Part shown: in pieces, positions 22,305-34,749 of the stretch
How positions within the stretch are numbered: the first letter of the stretch is position 1
How the letters are laid out: each line of letters opens with the position of its first letter
From: Blumeriella jaapii
Lineage: Eukaryota; Ascomycota; Leotiomycetes; Helotiales; Drepanopezizaceae
Length of the DNA stretch: 64,000 nt
NCBI GenBank assembly: GCA_009599575.1
Contig: VWND01000025.1
Location: forward strand, 310,001-374,000
Direction: 5' to 3'
Notes under the pieces: model-generated
Databases searched by the model: none
The model's input: the letters and a program-made list of their open reading frames with translations, nothing else
What the model was told of the DNA's origin: nothing
Made by a program: the position numbers and the translations under genes

Positions 22305-24621
22305 CGCTCGGATTTATTTTAATTAATTAAATCAAATTCTGGATTTTTACGAAAATATCGTAATTGCAATTCAGAATTCGATTACGGCTATTATAAAAGC
22401 TTTAATTAAAATAAATCGAATATTTTGCGAATTCGTTTAGTATTAATTTTTTTTAGCCTGCCGCTGCTTCTGAGTCTGAAGAAAATGGCGATAACGATAG
22501 GAAAAGAAATAACGATAAAAATAAATTAGCTTAGGGTTTTCTAAATGTTTTTGTTTTTTTTTCCTTGCTTTTACGACGCGCATTCGTTATTGCTCCGTTG
22601 TTATTACTTATCGTATTTTTTAAGTATTTTTTTACAATTTTTTTTGCGTTTGTAAAATGGTTTTTTGGCTTCTAAAAGTTTTCGCTTAATAAATAGCTTT
22701 TTTATCGTATTAAATAATATCGGCCTTTTTTTATATTTTTATAAATTTGTATTAATTTAATTTCGTATTTTTCGGATTTTTAAAATTTTATTATATTATT
22801 TTTCGGCTCGGTATCGTTCCGACTTTGCTAAAGTTTTAATAAAAAAACGTGGAAAATATCGTAAATACGATATTAAAAAAAAAGCTCGAATTAATAAGCT
22901 TGGCCGTATTCATATATAATTCGCTTAATTTTAAAAAGCTTTAGATATTTATTTAAAAGCTTTCGAAAAAGTCGCAGCTATTAAAGGTTTTTGATCGATA
23001 ATAATATTTTATCGTTTATTTAAAATCTAATCTTTTTGTATTTAGCGTCGTAAAACTTTTTGTAATTCGCGTTGGCTTTTTTTAGCTTTTTATTAAATAT
23101 ATTTTTTTTTTTTTTTGCAATATTTTAATTTGTTTTTCCGCTGACGGTATTTTTTTTTTTACGACGTCGCTTTCGACGTTGCTGCCAAGTTTTAAATAAA
23201 AGCCGTATAATATACGAAAGGAAATAAAATTCGTAAAAACGTATATCGAATTATTATACGTAAATTCGGCTAAAATAAGCTTCGTAATTCAATTGTTTTA
23301 TCGATAATCGTAGTACGTGCGAAAATAAAATTTTAAAATTTAATTTTAACGTTTCGTTTGGCTATCGGTTTAAAAATGGAAAGCGGTGTTTAATCGACGT
23401 CGTATTTATAAATGAAATATTATTAAAAATCAAAATTTATTAATAAAAACTGATTTTTTGTTTATAATAATTTTTTTAAAACAGCTAAAATTTTTGTAAA
23501 CGTATTATATAAATATTTTCGCTAAATTTAAAATTGAAATCGTTTTTTGTATCGATATATATTTCGACAGCTTCGTATATCGGTTTATTATAACGAATAT
23601 CGAATCGTAAATACGATTTCGTTTTTTGCTAAAAAGTAAATTCGTAATAAAATTTATAATTATCTTTTTTTAAAATTTCGTAAAAGTCGAAAAAAAAGCC
23701 AATTCGCTATAGGGTCGGTGCTTTTTAGATTTGCTTTTCTGGCACTTTCCATACGTATTAACGTAACGCTTTACGTCGCTTCGTAAACCAGACCAGAAAT
23801 ACTTTTTTTCGACTAGTTTTAGCGTTCGCCGAAAGCTTTAATAGCCGGCGGTCGGATCGTCGTAATTAATTTTTAATATTTCGCTTTTAATAGCGCTTTT
23901 ATTCGAAATATACGTACGTTTTTTATAACGTAATAATTTATTTTAATTTATACGTTAATATTTTTCGAATTCGGCTCGATTGCTTTGCGAAGCCGATTCG
24001 TACGTTTTTTATAATACAAAAAAATCAGATTTTTACAATTTAAAAATAGTTTTATAAATCGGTTTTGCTAACTCGTTATTAGCCGTTTCGGATTATAACA
24101 ATACAGCGGCTACGCTTCGTAATATATATTATTTGCAATTAATAATATTAGTAAAAAACAATCCGGCGAAAAAGCTTTTTATTTGTTTTTTTTTTTTTTT
24201 TTCCGTTTGTTTTTTACTTTTTAATTCCGTTAACAAAAGTTTCGAATATTTATCGGCGCGAAATAATTTATGCCCCGATTTTAAGCGTATTTTTATTGCG
24301 AAAAATATTTTAAAATTTTTTAAATAAGCTAGTTTTAATTTACGATATAGCGTAAGCAGCTGCTCGTTATTTTTTTTTAAATTTTTTTTTAAATTTAACC
24401 GGCGAAAAAGATTATTCGCCGGGTTAAAAACTTTTATTTTATATTCGATTGCAAAATCGTATTTAGCTAGCTCGTCGGCCTATTTCGCTTAGCGTTCGTT
24501 TAAACGTTTTTTCGTAAAAAAGTATTTCAGATTATAATAATTTATACGCATAATAATAACGTCGAAAGCGCTACGTAAATATTGGTTTTATTATTTAAAA
24601 ACGTAAATTATAGCTATTAGT

Positions 24622-24927
24622 TTAGCGTCGTAAATTTCGTATTTTTGTTTTATAAAAAAAAGCTTTTTCGAATAATATGCGATGGGATGCTAACGTGCTT
24701 TCGCATTTTTTTCGAATAATTAAAATAATATTTCGCTTATAGCGAATTTCGAAGCGTTTGTTTCGATTTGGATTTTCAATCGAGAATCGAAATAACGTAG
24801 AATCGATGCTTAGCAAAACTTTTTTTTTAAAAATAAAAAAGCGAGCTTCGCTTCGAATAAAAAACGAAAAAGGCCCGATATTTTCTTTCGTTGTTTTTTT
24901 TTTAAAAAATTTGTAATAAATCGGCAA
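24622..24927 (-). pseudogene. B2 RNase H region relic
   Basis: A 101-codon open stretch nearly identical to the B1 stretch 6796-7101 in translation. It lies downstream of the reverse transcriptase on the minus strand. The assignment rests on position, as for B1. Confidence 0.6.
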
Positions 24928-24999
24928 AGCTTAGCGTAGTTTTTAATAAAACGTTTGTAAAAGTTGGTAAAATCCAAAAATATTTAAATATTTCGCCAC

Positions 25000-25680
25000 G
25001 TAGTAAAAAAGGGTTATTTCCGAATATTATTTATTTTTTTGGGTTTATTTTAATTTCCGTAGAAGTAACGACGAAGCCTAGGAATTCAATCGTATTCGTG
25101 TCGAAAGCATATTTTTTTAGATTTTCGTAAAATTTATTAATACGGAGTTTTTCGAAAACTTTTTTTACCGCGTTTGTATAATCGTCGGGGTTTTCGGAAA
25201 ATATTAAAATATCGTCGAAGTAAATTATATACGTAATATTTATTAAACCGATTAAAGCTTGATTAATATACGCTTGGAAAATTGCTAATACGTTCGAAAG
25301 GCCGAAGGGTAATACGCAGTATTCGAAATATTCGTAACGAATGCGAAACGCAGTTTTTTATTTATTTTCTTTTTTTATTCGAAGGCGATAATACGCCCAA
25401 ATAAGATTTAATTTAATAAATATTTTAGCTTTTTTTAAACGGTTCAAAGTTTCGCTTATAAAAAATAAAAAAGTTCGATTTTTAACCGTAATTGCGTTTA
25501 AATTTTTATAATCGACGTATAATCGTAAACTTCCGTTTTTTTTCGGTATAAATATTATTAGTGCGCCGGCAGGGCTAGTAAACCTTTTTATCCAGCTTTT
25601 TTTTAAACTCGAATCGAAATATTCGCGCAATTCGGTAAGTTCAGATTTCGACAAAAAATAAATTGATTTTTAAAAAAAGT
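25000..25680 (-). pseudogene. B2 reverse transcriptase relic
   Basis: An open stretch at 25358-25654 carries the blocks [19 protein letters not shown] and [10 protein letters not shown]. Here the Asp of the last block, intact in B1, reads Asn. The YFDD catalytic motif is still encoded at 25211-25222. Flanking stops prevent expression. Confidence 0.8.
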
Positions 25681-26413
25681 TTTTTTTTTCCGCGAAGTTT
25701 ATTCGATATTTTATAAAATAATAAAAAGCTAGGATAACCGCGGCGGTATCGTCGAATACGTCGGCGTAGTCGTCGTATTTGAAAAGTAATTAATATTGTT
25801 TTTTAATAGCTTTTTTTAAAATAATACAAAACGCTTGCTTTTTTTTAAATTTCTTTTTAAAACGTTTAATTATAACGAAATTAAGCTGTAAGCGTTCGAT
25901 TAAATATCGCCACGATTTAATTCGAAAATTTATAATAGGGTCGATATTTCGCAACCAAAGGAAATCTAAAATAAATAAAACCCTTGGGATATTTATATCG
26001 CAAACTACGAAATCGCTTTGTATTTTTTTAATTATTTTATAATTATTAATAGCGCGAATAAATTGCGTATGCGTGTCGTAAAATATTTTTTTTTTTTTTT
26101 AACCGTGAATAAATTAATACGTTTTTGAATTGGTTTTTATTTATATTTAATTAATAATTTTTAAATTACGCAGTTTTTTTCCGCGCCGTAATCGATAAAA
26201 GCTCGTTTCGTACGAATTTCGCTTTTGGCTTTTTTAATTTCGATTAAAATTATTATTTTTTGCTTTTTTTTTTCGTTCGATTTTATTAGCAATAACGAAA
26301 TTAAAATCGAGCGAAAGCTTTTTCCGAATTTTTAGATTTGTTAGCTTCGGAGCAATTTAAAGCTATATATTTTTTTTTATTGCATTTATAATATTCGATT
26401 TTTAAATAATTGG

Positions 26414-26831
26414 CTATGCGATGCTTTTTTTTTTAGCAGCGACTGTATTTCGAAAAATAAAAAAAATCGTTAAAAGTTTTAAGATTTTAAAAGATTTTAT
26501 TAGAATTATCGTTTTTTCGCTTTCGTTTTTTTTTTTATAACGTATGCTCGAATCGAAAACGGTATATATCTGTTTTAGCTTTTGAGTTTTAATCGTAAAT
26601 ATAATTTTTTTTTTTTTTTTTTTTTTTTTTGCGTTCGTTTCGTCGTTTATTATTTTTCGTTTCGTCGCTAATAATTTTATTAGCATTTTCGATACGACGA
26701 GCGATTAATATTAATTTTTCGTACGAGCTTATAACTGTAATATTATTTCGTTTAATAATTTTTTTTCGAAAAATAAATCGGAGTTTTGCGAAAAGCATTT
26801 TTTTTTTAATCGCATCGTTTATTATTTGCAA
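26414..26831 (-). pseudogene. B2 gag relic
   Basis: Two overlapping open stretches in different frames (26589-26831 and 26414-26686) match the B1 gag stretch at 4895-5359. The frame change falls at a long A run (T run on the plus strand, about 26605-26630), pointing to slippage in this copy. Confidence 0.65.
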
Positions 26832-27921
26832 TTGTTATTCGAAGTTATTTAAATAAGCAACGAAATCGTTAATTGATTTATGCTTTTTTTGCTTCGCTTT
26901 ATCGTATAAATTCGAAGCCGCGATTTTTCGATTTTCCGTATTTATTAAAAAGTTTAATATTTATTTTTTAAAATCGTTTTATATAATTCGAATATTCGTA
27001 AAACGTCGTTTGTATCCGGTTTATTTTTTTTTTATTTTATCGTCGAAAATTAAAATATAAGCGTTAATTTTCTTTTGATTAATATAAAATATTACTTTTT
27101 TATTTTGGCGGAAACTTCGTTTTGCACGCCGAATAAAAAATTAAGCTTTTTTAGTATTTTTCCTTCGATATATTAAAAAGTTTTTTATTTTTAATGCTTT
27201 TCGGCTCGAATTCGTTGTGTTTTTTATAAAAGATATAATATGCTTAAAAAAAATATTAAATCGTTTTCAATAAGTATTATTATCGTAGTATTTCGAAAAT
27301 ACTTTATAATAATCGCCGGCTTAGGTTATTTTCGTTTTTTTTCAATTAGGGCGGTATTAAAAAATATAAAAACCTTTTTTTCGATATTTTCGAAAGCGTC
27401 GAGTTTTCGTTGGAATTGTTTAATTTTTTTTCGAAATTCGTTTCGGCGTTTTTTAATTTTTTCGAATTTTTTAATTATTTCGTAGATTTTTTTCTTAGTT
27501 TTTTTCTGTTTTATTTTAGCTCGTATCTTTTTTATTTTTCTACGTTTATCGTTTTTTTTTTATTCGGCGCGGGTTCGTTTATTAGCCAGATAAATCAAAG
27601 TTTCGATGAAAAGTTTTTTCGAATCGTTTTAAGCGTGGTTTTTTTTAGTGATTTTTTCGATAAAAAAAATTAAAAAATCGTCGCGCTTTGATAATAGAAT
27701 ATTTTCGACCTTTAGTAAAGCTGGTAACGTTAAAAAAAACGATAATACGAGGTTTTTCTAAGCAGCCGAAAATGCTAAGTCTTTTTAAATAGCTGGAAAT
27801 GCTTGTTTTCTGCGAGTGCGAAAAGTTATAATATCGATAATAACGATATAAATGTAATAATATAATAAAAGGTTGTTTTAGTAATATCGAACTGCCGTTT
27901 CGATAAATAAAAAAATTAGAA

Positions 27922-28333
27922 TATAAAAATTAAAAAGCAAGGAAATATTAATTCAGATAATAAAATTTAAATAAAATTGAATTGATAATCAGACTGATTT
28001 TTACTTTTTATATTTTTAATAAAAAGCGTGTATAAATACAAAAAAAGGATGGAGCTTTCGAAAAAAGTATTTTCCAAAAAACCAAGCGAATTTTATTTAA
28101 TATGCTTTTTCAGCCTTTATTCCGACCTTTTTTTATTTTTTTTAATATAATTTTAATAACTGGTTTTTTAGCAATCACTTTTATAAAATGTTTTATTTAA
28201 ATGTTATTTTCAGCTTTTACAGTGCTATCCGGCCCCCACGGCCTATCCGTAGCGAGTATTATTCGAGGGTTGGTAGAAGGCAGAGGGTCTTGGCGGATCA
28301 CCTGACTTATACACGTGATATTAGTTCCTGACA
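27922..28333 (-). repeat. 5' LTR of B2
   Basis: 412 bp. The outer end, TGTCAGGAAC on the minus strand, is intact. It is followed on the plus strand by TATAT (28334-28338), the target duplication. Confidence 0.85.
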
Positions 28334-28338
28334 TATAT

Positions 28339-30265
28339 TCGATTGTTAATAATAAAATTGAAAAGCGTAAAATGTATAATTAAATAGCTACGAGTTTTAT
28401 TATATTTTTTTATAAAAAAAAAAGCCGGGAAAAGTTGAATTAAAAGTTTTAAAAAAAAAAAAAAAGATTTGATCAGCGCCGAATCGATTAACGCATAACC
28501 GTTCGTTTTAAAATCGGCGAGCGCTTTTATTTTATACGAAAAGCTATTTTTAGTAAATATAACGGGAATTGTTAATAAATCGCTATTAAAAAGCTTTCGA
28601 ACGTCAAAATAACGTATATCGCGTAATACGCCTAAAAAAAAAGCTTTGCTTAGGCCTGGGCGTTTCTCCGATTGGCGGGAAAGCTTTCGACTTTTTCGTA
28701 TGCGTTTTGAAAATCGTTTAGAAAAGAGTTTTCGTTTTTATTATTATTATTAAAAGGCGAATTTTCGGCCGGTTCGATTTCGTTTATATTTATCAGCTTA
28801 AAAAGGCTTTTGGATAAAACCGAAGATCGGCCCGTAAAAAATCGTGCAAATTGGCTTTTTTGAACTTTTTGATATAAAATAAAAAACGAGCGTTATCGTT
28901 GGTCCGATCGAAAAGGAAAAACGCTAAAAGGGGCGTTTTGGCGTGAAAAAAGAGGAAAAACAGCAGAGGGCTGAAAAAAAGCTTATAGAGCATTTGAACG
29001 ACTTTCGTACGTACGATTTAATTCGTAATACGCTTTGATTAAGGATTTACTATTTTAATAGGTGGTAAACTTAGTTGAAAAGCGATTCGCGTATAAAATT
29101 CGTTTAGCCAATTAATTTGTTTTTTTTGTCGAACGGCGGTAAGCTAATTTTTAAAAATCGTTGTACGCGCTTATTCCAAATACAGCTTTTTTCGTAAACG
29201 CTTTGGTATTTTATCGCGGAAAGCGTTTCGAAGCTGTTTATTAGTTTGTATTTAAACGTTCGCTGCGAAAATGGAAAATCGCAGGTAAAATCGCTAAAAG
29301 TCGTCGTGCGTATTTATTGCAAGCATTTTAAATTCGTTTTCGACCTTTTAAACGTCTGAAAGGTCGGCCAGGAAATCGGCGATTTTTTTTATTAATTTTT
29401 CGAAAGAAATAAAATCGGAACGGTCTAAAATACGCGGGGTCAGAAACTTTTTTACTACGCTTTCGGTCTGATCGAATATATAATTTTTACAAGATCGATC
29501 GCTAGCGAAATAATCGTAGTAAAATTCGAAATTATCGAAAATTTTAGTTTTTTAATGGCGTGTTTTATAATTTTTACTATTATTTAATTTAAACTTAAGA
29601 TTCGAAACGCGCTTTATGCGAATTAGTCGAAAATCAGCAAATAAATAGGAATTATAGCGTTCAAAAAGCGTATTAAAATCTTGGCCGTTATAGGAAAATC
29701 CAAAGAAAATTCGCGAAAAGCGTAAAAGTTGATTTGCAGCGTTTGTTGGTTGAAATAAAACGTTGCGAAAAAAAGAAAAAGCAGCAAATTCGCGACTGGC
29801 AGAAGCACGTTCGATAAATTCTATTAAACGCTTTGATTAAAGGGTCTGTCGCAATCGTATAATTTCCAAAAGTTATCGTTTACGCTTTTGCGCTTCCTTT
29901 AATTGATTTTGCAAAAGTCTTAACTAAACGCTTTTAGCGTTGGGCTGCAAAAAGATGGCAGGCGAAATAGTTGGCGCTCTGCCCTTTTTTTTGTTTTTTT
30001 TTCCTCGGGGAAAGGACTGTTTTTCAGAAGAAAAAGCTTTTAGGGGAGGCTGCTTCTTCGCTGATTGAAAAAAGGGAGGTTAAAGTGTAATAGCAGAAGC
30101 TGAAAAGTTTTGCTAAAAAGGAAATCGTTGAATAAAAGCCATTTTTCGCAAAATGCGGAAATAAGCTTTTTTACGACCGGTCGATTACTTTGGTGTGATC
30201 CGTAAGAAATTCGAAAAAAAAAAAAATTTACGCCGTCGCCAGCGTAAAAAAAAAATTGTTAATAA
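28339..30265 (-). pseudogene. Element A 5' internal (gag-side) region
   Basis: By elimination this is the internal sequence of A between its 5' LTR and the point where B2 inserted. Short open stretches occur on the minus strand (28793-28993 and 29623-29808) but I see no zinc knuckle or other certain motif. The composition is less AT-shifted at 28600-29000 and 29900-30200. The LTR-proximal part (30242-30265, reading AGCGTAAAAA on the plus strand) recurs at 42359-42384 beside another A-family LTR. Confidence 0.45.
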
Positions 30266-30530
30266 TATAACGATTTAATCAGTCGGAAGGCTAGGAGATC
30301 AGTCAACTGGTCGCCGTATTCATATGGTATAAAACGAGCCTTTGGTTTTGTAACAAAAATATTTACTTAAAATTAACAATTGCAAAAAGCAAAGGTTGCT
30401 AAAGGGAAAAAGCCTTATATACATAATAATTTCCATAGTTGATAGAAGACCCACCAGAAGACCAGGGAGCTTGCAGCTACACGTGGTTGCTGGGGTGACA
30501 CGAGAGGTGGCAACAGAATGAATCGTCACA
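30266..30530 (-). repeat. 5' LTR of element A
   Basis: 265 bp, colinear with 3014-3278. The outer end keeps ATCGTCACA and is followed by GTATT, the target duplication. The inner end is RIP-mutated (TATAACGAT in place of TGTGACGAT). Confidence 0.85.
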
Positions 30531-30574
30531 GTATTCCGCGTATTTTTTAAATTATTAAAATACTATCGATATAT
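30531..30574 (-). mobile_element. LINE copy L1 (piece 2 of 3)
   Basis: 44 bp matching the reverse complement of L2 around 17575-17615 (GTATTCCGCGTATTTTT on the plus strand). It links the pieces at 1846-3013 and 41863-42260, with element A on its left and element C on its right. Confidence 0.75.
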
Positions 30575-30839
30575 TGTAAAAGTAGGTAGGAAAACCAGAC
30601 TGATACGGCCACATGTCGGTGGGTAAAATAATCTAGGGAATCCTTAAAAAAGACTGAAGAAAGGAAAAAAAAAATAAGTAAAGGTATGAATTAAACTGCG
30701 TGCTTATAGTATTATTTAAGGGAATGTTGCTTTTATATCTGTTGAAAATAATCAATAGCAAAAGGTCTCGAAAAAGTCTATGCCTCGACTATAGCTAAAA
30801 CTATCAATTCCTATTAATACAAAGTATTACCGTTTTACA
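30575..30839 (-). repeat. 3' LTR of element C
   Basis: 265 bp with TGTAAAA...TTTTACA termini, colinear with 41597-41862. Differences are chiefly C/T and G/A. Confidence 0.85.
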
Positions 30840-30949
30840 TTCTGTTTTAAATAATATACGTAATCGTTTTTAATTACGATTAAAAAAAAACATAATTTTA
30901 ATAAATGCAATTTAATTTATTTTATATAATTTAAAAACCAATCAACTAA

Positions 30950-33900
30950 AAACCAAACTTTTTAGTTTTATATTTTTTCGGTTTTTTAATTCGTTTTTGG
31001 CCTTTTTGCTATTGGCTTTTGCGAAGGAATAGCGTTTCGCTTATCGTTTGAATTATTTTATTTATTTTGCTTTTTTAAAAAATAGCTTAATAAAGTGTTA
31101 ATCGAAGTATCGTTTAAATTTACGAACGTTTTAATAGCTTTTTCGTCGATGATATTATTAAATATCGCCGCGACGAATGTTTTTTACGATTTTTTTTCGT
31201 AAATAATAAATTTTAGCTTTTAAACGTGGTTCTACGCTTTGCAAAAAGCGTTAAAAAGTCTTGTATTAAAATCGTAAAAATAATCGATTAATTCGTCGTA
31301 ATTAAAACCGATTAACGCTTTTGCTTCGCGTAAAACTAATAGGTCGGATTACGGTTGTTTACCGACGAATGCTTTTAAAAGGGCTTCGAAACCTGTAAAA
31401 AAAACTATTTTACGAAATAATTCGAAAGTAATCGTTTGCAATCGAAATTATCGAAAATGCTGTAATTGCTTTCGCCGCAATACAAATAATATCAGATTAC
31501 TTATCGGATTATCGTTTTCGAAATAATTTCTATATTTTTGCGCCGTATAATTATTCGAATAAATTAATATCGCGCCGTCGGTTTTTTAGATTCTGAATTT
31601 AACGAAAACCTTTTGCTTAATCGAAAAGCTGATAAAAGTTATTTCATTTTCCATTCCGTAGCTTTCGGTTTCGTAATCCGATAAAATAGCCGAGGCTATT
31701 ATTTTAAACGCGCTAAAATACGAAAAAGCTGGGCTTTTCTGAATAGTTTTAGTCAGCTTAGCGTCGTAGTATAATTGCAGATAAGCTTCGATTATTTCCG
31801 AATTATATGCGAATGCAAGCAAAACGTAATAATCGAAAATAACGTCGATAAAATCTTCGATTTTTTTTTTTTTTTAAAAATCGGCGATATCGAATTTTAT
31901 AATTGTAATACGATCGGGTCCAACGAAACTTAAAGCGATCGAAACGTTAAAATATGCTACGAAGCGGCAGTTTCCAAGGTTTCGGATAATCAAAATAGCG
32001 AAGTAAAAGCCGGGATGCATTTTAAAAATTTATTAAATGAGATTGTAAAATATATTAGCGAAAAAAGCTATAAGCGCTTTTTGGGTTTTAACCAGTCGGA
32101 AATAATACTTATATATAGCTATTTTTTTTTTTATAAGATGCAGCAATAATTTGTTTTTTCCGTTGTGAAACCTTACGTAATTAACGAATTCGCAATTTAA
32201 TTTAAATAAACTTTAAAATATATTTTCGGTCGAAAAATCAAAAAAATCGGCTTTTAAAAATACTCGTTGCTTCTACTTTTTTACGTTTTAATCGAGTTTT
32301 ATAATCGCGCTAAAAGCTTTAAGATCTGCTTTAAAGTTTACGTAGCCCAGGTAAGCTTTAGCACGCGCTTAAATAATTTTCGCAGTTTTCCGTCGGAATA
32401 TAAATTAATTATTAAAATTAATTTCGAATACGTCGTAATCCGAATTTTTAATAACAGCGAATCGATTAGCAAAGCCGATAATATTAATTTTTTTTGTAAT
32501 CAAATCGTAATACGCCGCGTAATAGCGTACGTAGAAATAGCAAAACTTATCGTTTTTTTTAATATTAACGTTATTCGTAAAAACGAAATTAAAAAATCGG
32601 AGTTTTTCAGCGAAAAAAAGCTCGAATAAAAACGGGTTATCGTTTTTAAAAGTTTTTTTTATTTGTTTTAGCGTATTATATTTACAGTTTTCCGAAAAAA
32701 GCTTAGTTTAGTTTTCGTTCGAAATAAAAAAGAAAAAGCTAACGAATTTATTTGATTTTTATATAAAAATATCGAAATAAAACTTTTAAATCGTTTCGTC
32801 GTCGAAAGCGAAAGTTTTAAGCAAATTAATTTGATTTTATATTTTTTGTATAATTTTTTCCGCGATAATTTCGATATTTTCTTTTAAGCTTTTTCGGTCG
32901 AAACGTGCAATAATCGAAATTTTAAATGCTTTTATTAAAGTTTGGAATATTAACGGTTCGACGTTTTTAAACGCAGCAAACGTTTTTGATATTTGCGTAT
33001 TTAATTTCGAAAAATCAAATTCAAAATCGTTTAGCTTTTTTTTTTTCGAAATGCTAAAATCTTTTGAATTTGATTTTGTAAAATCGTCGCGTTTTTTGTT
33101 AATTAACTTAAAATTTGTAATTCGGCGTTGATTTTCGGCTGTTTTCATTTGCGGTGCCTTTTTTATTAGCGACGCGAATAGTTTTTTCCTCCGAACAAAA
33201 AAAATTTCGAAAATATCGGCGCGCTTTTTTACGTTTTTTGTTTTTACTTTTTTCGAAATTGTTTCTACAAATATAATAAATTTTTTGTATTCGAATAAAC
33301 GATTATTTGCCGTTACGCTTTTGATTTCGTTTTCGGATTCGTTTTCGATAATTAAAAATAAAAGTCGCCGAGCAATTTTAACCGTTTTAAAAGTATTGGT
33401 TGTTATAGCGTATGTTTTTTCGAACTAAACGAAAATAATATTAGCTTTTTCGTTTTTTTCGTCGTTGTAAATTTAAAATATCGAAATAGCGTCGTTTTTT
33501 TCGTTCGGTATAAAAATGCCGCATTTAGCGACGTTTAATTTTTTATTTTAAAAAAAAGTCAAATTTAAAATTTCGCAGCCGACTAAAATTCTTTTTAGCG
33601 ATTATATAGCGTCGTCGACCAATTTGCAAACAGCTGTAAAAAAGCTTATAAATTTACGGGCCTTTAGATTATTAGCTTTTAGAATTTACGCTTTAAAAAT
33701 ATAAGCGTTTAATACCCAAACTCTTTTTTTAATAAAAGTAATAGTTTCGAAAAAACGAGCGAAATGCCGAAGTAAAATGATATCGGTAATTTTATTAAAA
33801 ACGTATTTTTAAATATTTTTTTTTCGTTGATTTAACAAAAAGCGTAATATTCGGTTTATTATTTTTTTTTTATTATTTCGAGCTTTTTTTGCTTCGGCGA

Positions 33901-34150
33901 AAGTTTTTAAAGCGTTGTCGTAGTTCAGCAGAAACTTGTCGTAATCAAAACTTTTGCGAACGAATTCAGTTTTAACAAAGCTTTCGTAATCGAATAAAAA
34001 TTCGTTGACGTTTTTAATTATTATATCGAATTATTTTATAAATATTTTTACGAAAGCTGCTTATTAATTTGGAATGGCGGCATTATATGCTTACTTAAAC
34101 TCGGAGAAATTACGTATAATAGTTCCGTTCCAAAATAAATTAAAAATGAA
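30950..34150 (-). pseudogene. Unknown coding-like region in element C, downstream of pol
   Basis: The minus strand shows long stretches with few stops: 32837-33148 (103 codons), 31586-31822 (78 codons), and readable protein between 33980 and 33200. The composition is very rich in Asp/Asn, Glu/Lys, Phe and Ile. Much of the Asn and Lys may be mutated Asp and Glu, so the original protein was probably acidic. The region is separated from the pol tail by about 450 bp of very AT-rich sequence (34200-34680). I recognise no catalytic motif. It could be an additional ORF of the element, a captured host gene, or a remnant of another nested element. No target duplication was seen within it to favour nesting. 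Confidence 0.45.
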
Positions 34151-34749
34151 TTTGCTAAGTTTAGCAACGTTTTGCTTAAAAAACGATATAATATCGATAA
34201 GTTTAATAATTAAAAAAATATATTATATTTATTAAAAAGTAAATAAGAAAAAATACGAGGATTGTAAAATATTGTATTCAAAGGCCACGGGAATCCGCAT
34301 GCTATTTTTTTAATAAATTATAATTATTTAAATAAGCATTTGTTTAAAATAACGAAAAAAGTAAACAGCGCAGAAAATAGCAAATAATAAAATGCATAAA
34401 AAATAGTTTTCGTAAAATATACGAGCAATATAAATATATTAAATATACGGCTTAAATATATACAAAGCTTTTGTTCTAGTAAACAAAAGTATAATCAAAC
34501 AAAAAAAAGTATAATAAATGTCTCAAATAATATAGAAAAAAATCTTAAAAATAAATAATATATATAAAACAGAATAATTAAATTATATACGAGCAAGCAA
34601 AACAAGAACAATAAAATAGCATATAATAAAAAGAAAAACAATAGCCAACAAAAACAATAAAATAATTAATAAATAATTTTATAAGCACTTTTTTCCTTTT
34701 CGGCCATAAATGGAATCACGATTTAAACTGTGGTTTTAGCAGCGGAATT

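Larger units (their letters stand above)
20970..28333 (-). mobile_element. Gypsy chromovirus B2, RIP-mutated, inverted copy of B1
   Basis: This 7364-bp element is of the same family as B1 in the opposite orientation, inserted in element A. LTRs are 20970-21382 (3' LTR, start mutated to TATTAG) and 27922-28333 (5' LTR, start TGTCAGG intact). The minus-strand domain order is gag (about 26414-26831), protease (near 26190), reverse transcriptase (about 25000-25680), RNase H (24622-24927), integrase (about 23100-24100), chromodomain (about 22620-22780) and the alanine-rich region (22095-22304). It is more uniformly AT-shifted than B1 in several parts. Confidence 0.9.
3014..30530 (-). mobile_element. 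Gypsy element A, RIP-mutated, split by three younger insertions
   Basis: The element is flanked by GTATT on both sides, with 265-bp LTRs at 3014-3278 and 30266-30530. Its own sequence lies in four minus-strand blocks: 28339-30265 (5' or gag side), 18805-20964 (reverse transcriptase and RNase H), 10751-12427 (integrase) and 3279-3385 (pol C-terminus). Removing B1, L2 and B2 leaves about 6.4 kb, a normal size for a fungal gypsy element. Coding frames join across the gaps, for example RNase H into integrase across L2. Many stops of the TAA/TAG type and Asp-to-Asn changes in catalytic motifs show that it is dead. Confidence 0.85.

Noticed and set aside
32267..32629. 120-codon plus-strand open stretch inside element C
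   Set aside because: The minus strand has longer colinear coding signal through this region, so the plus-strand stretch is probably its shadow, though neither is certain.
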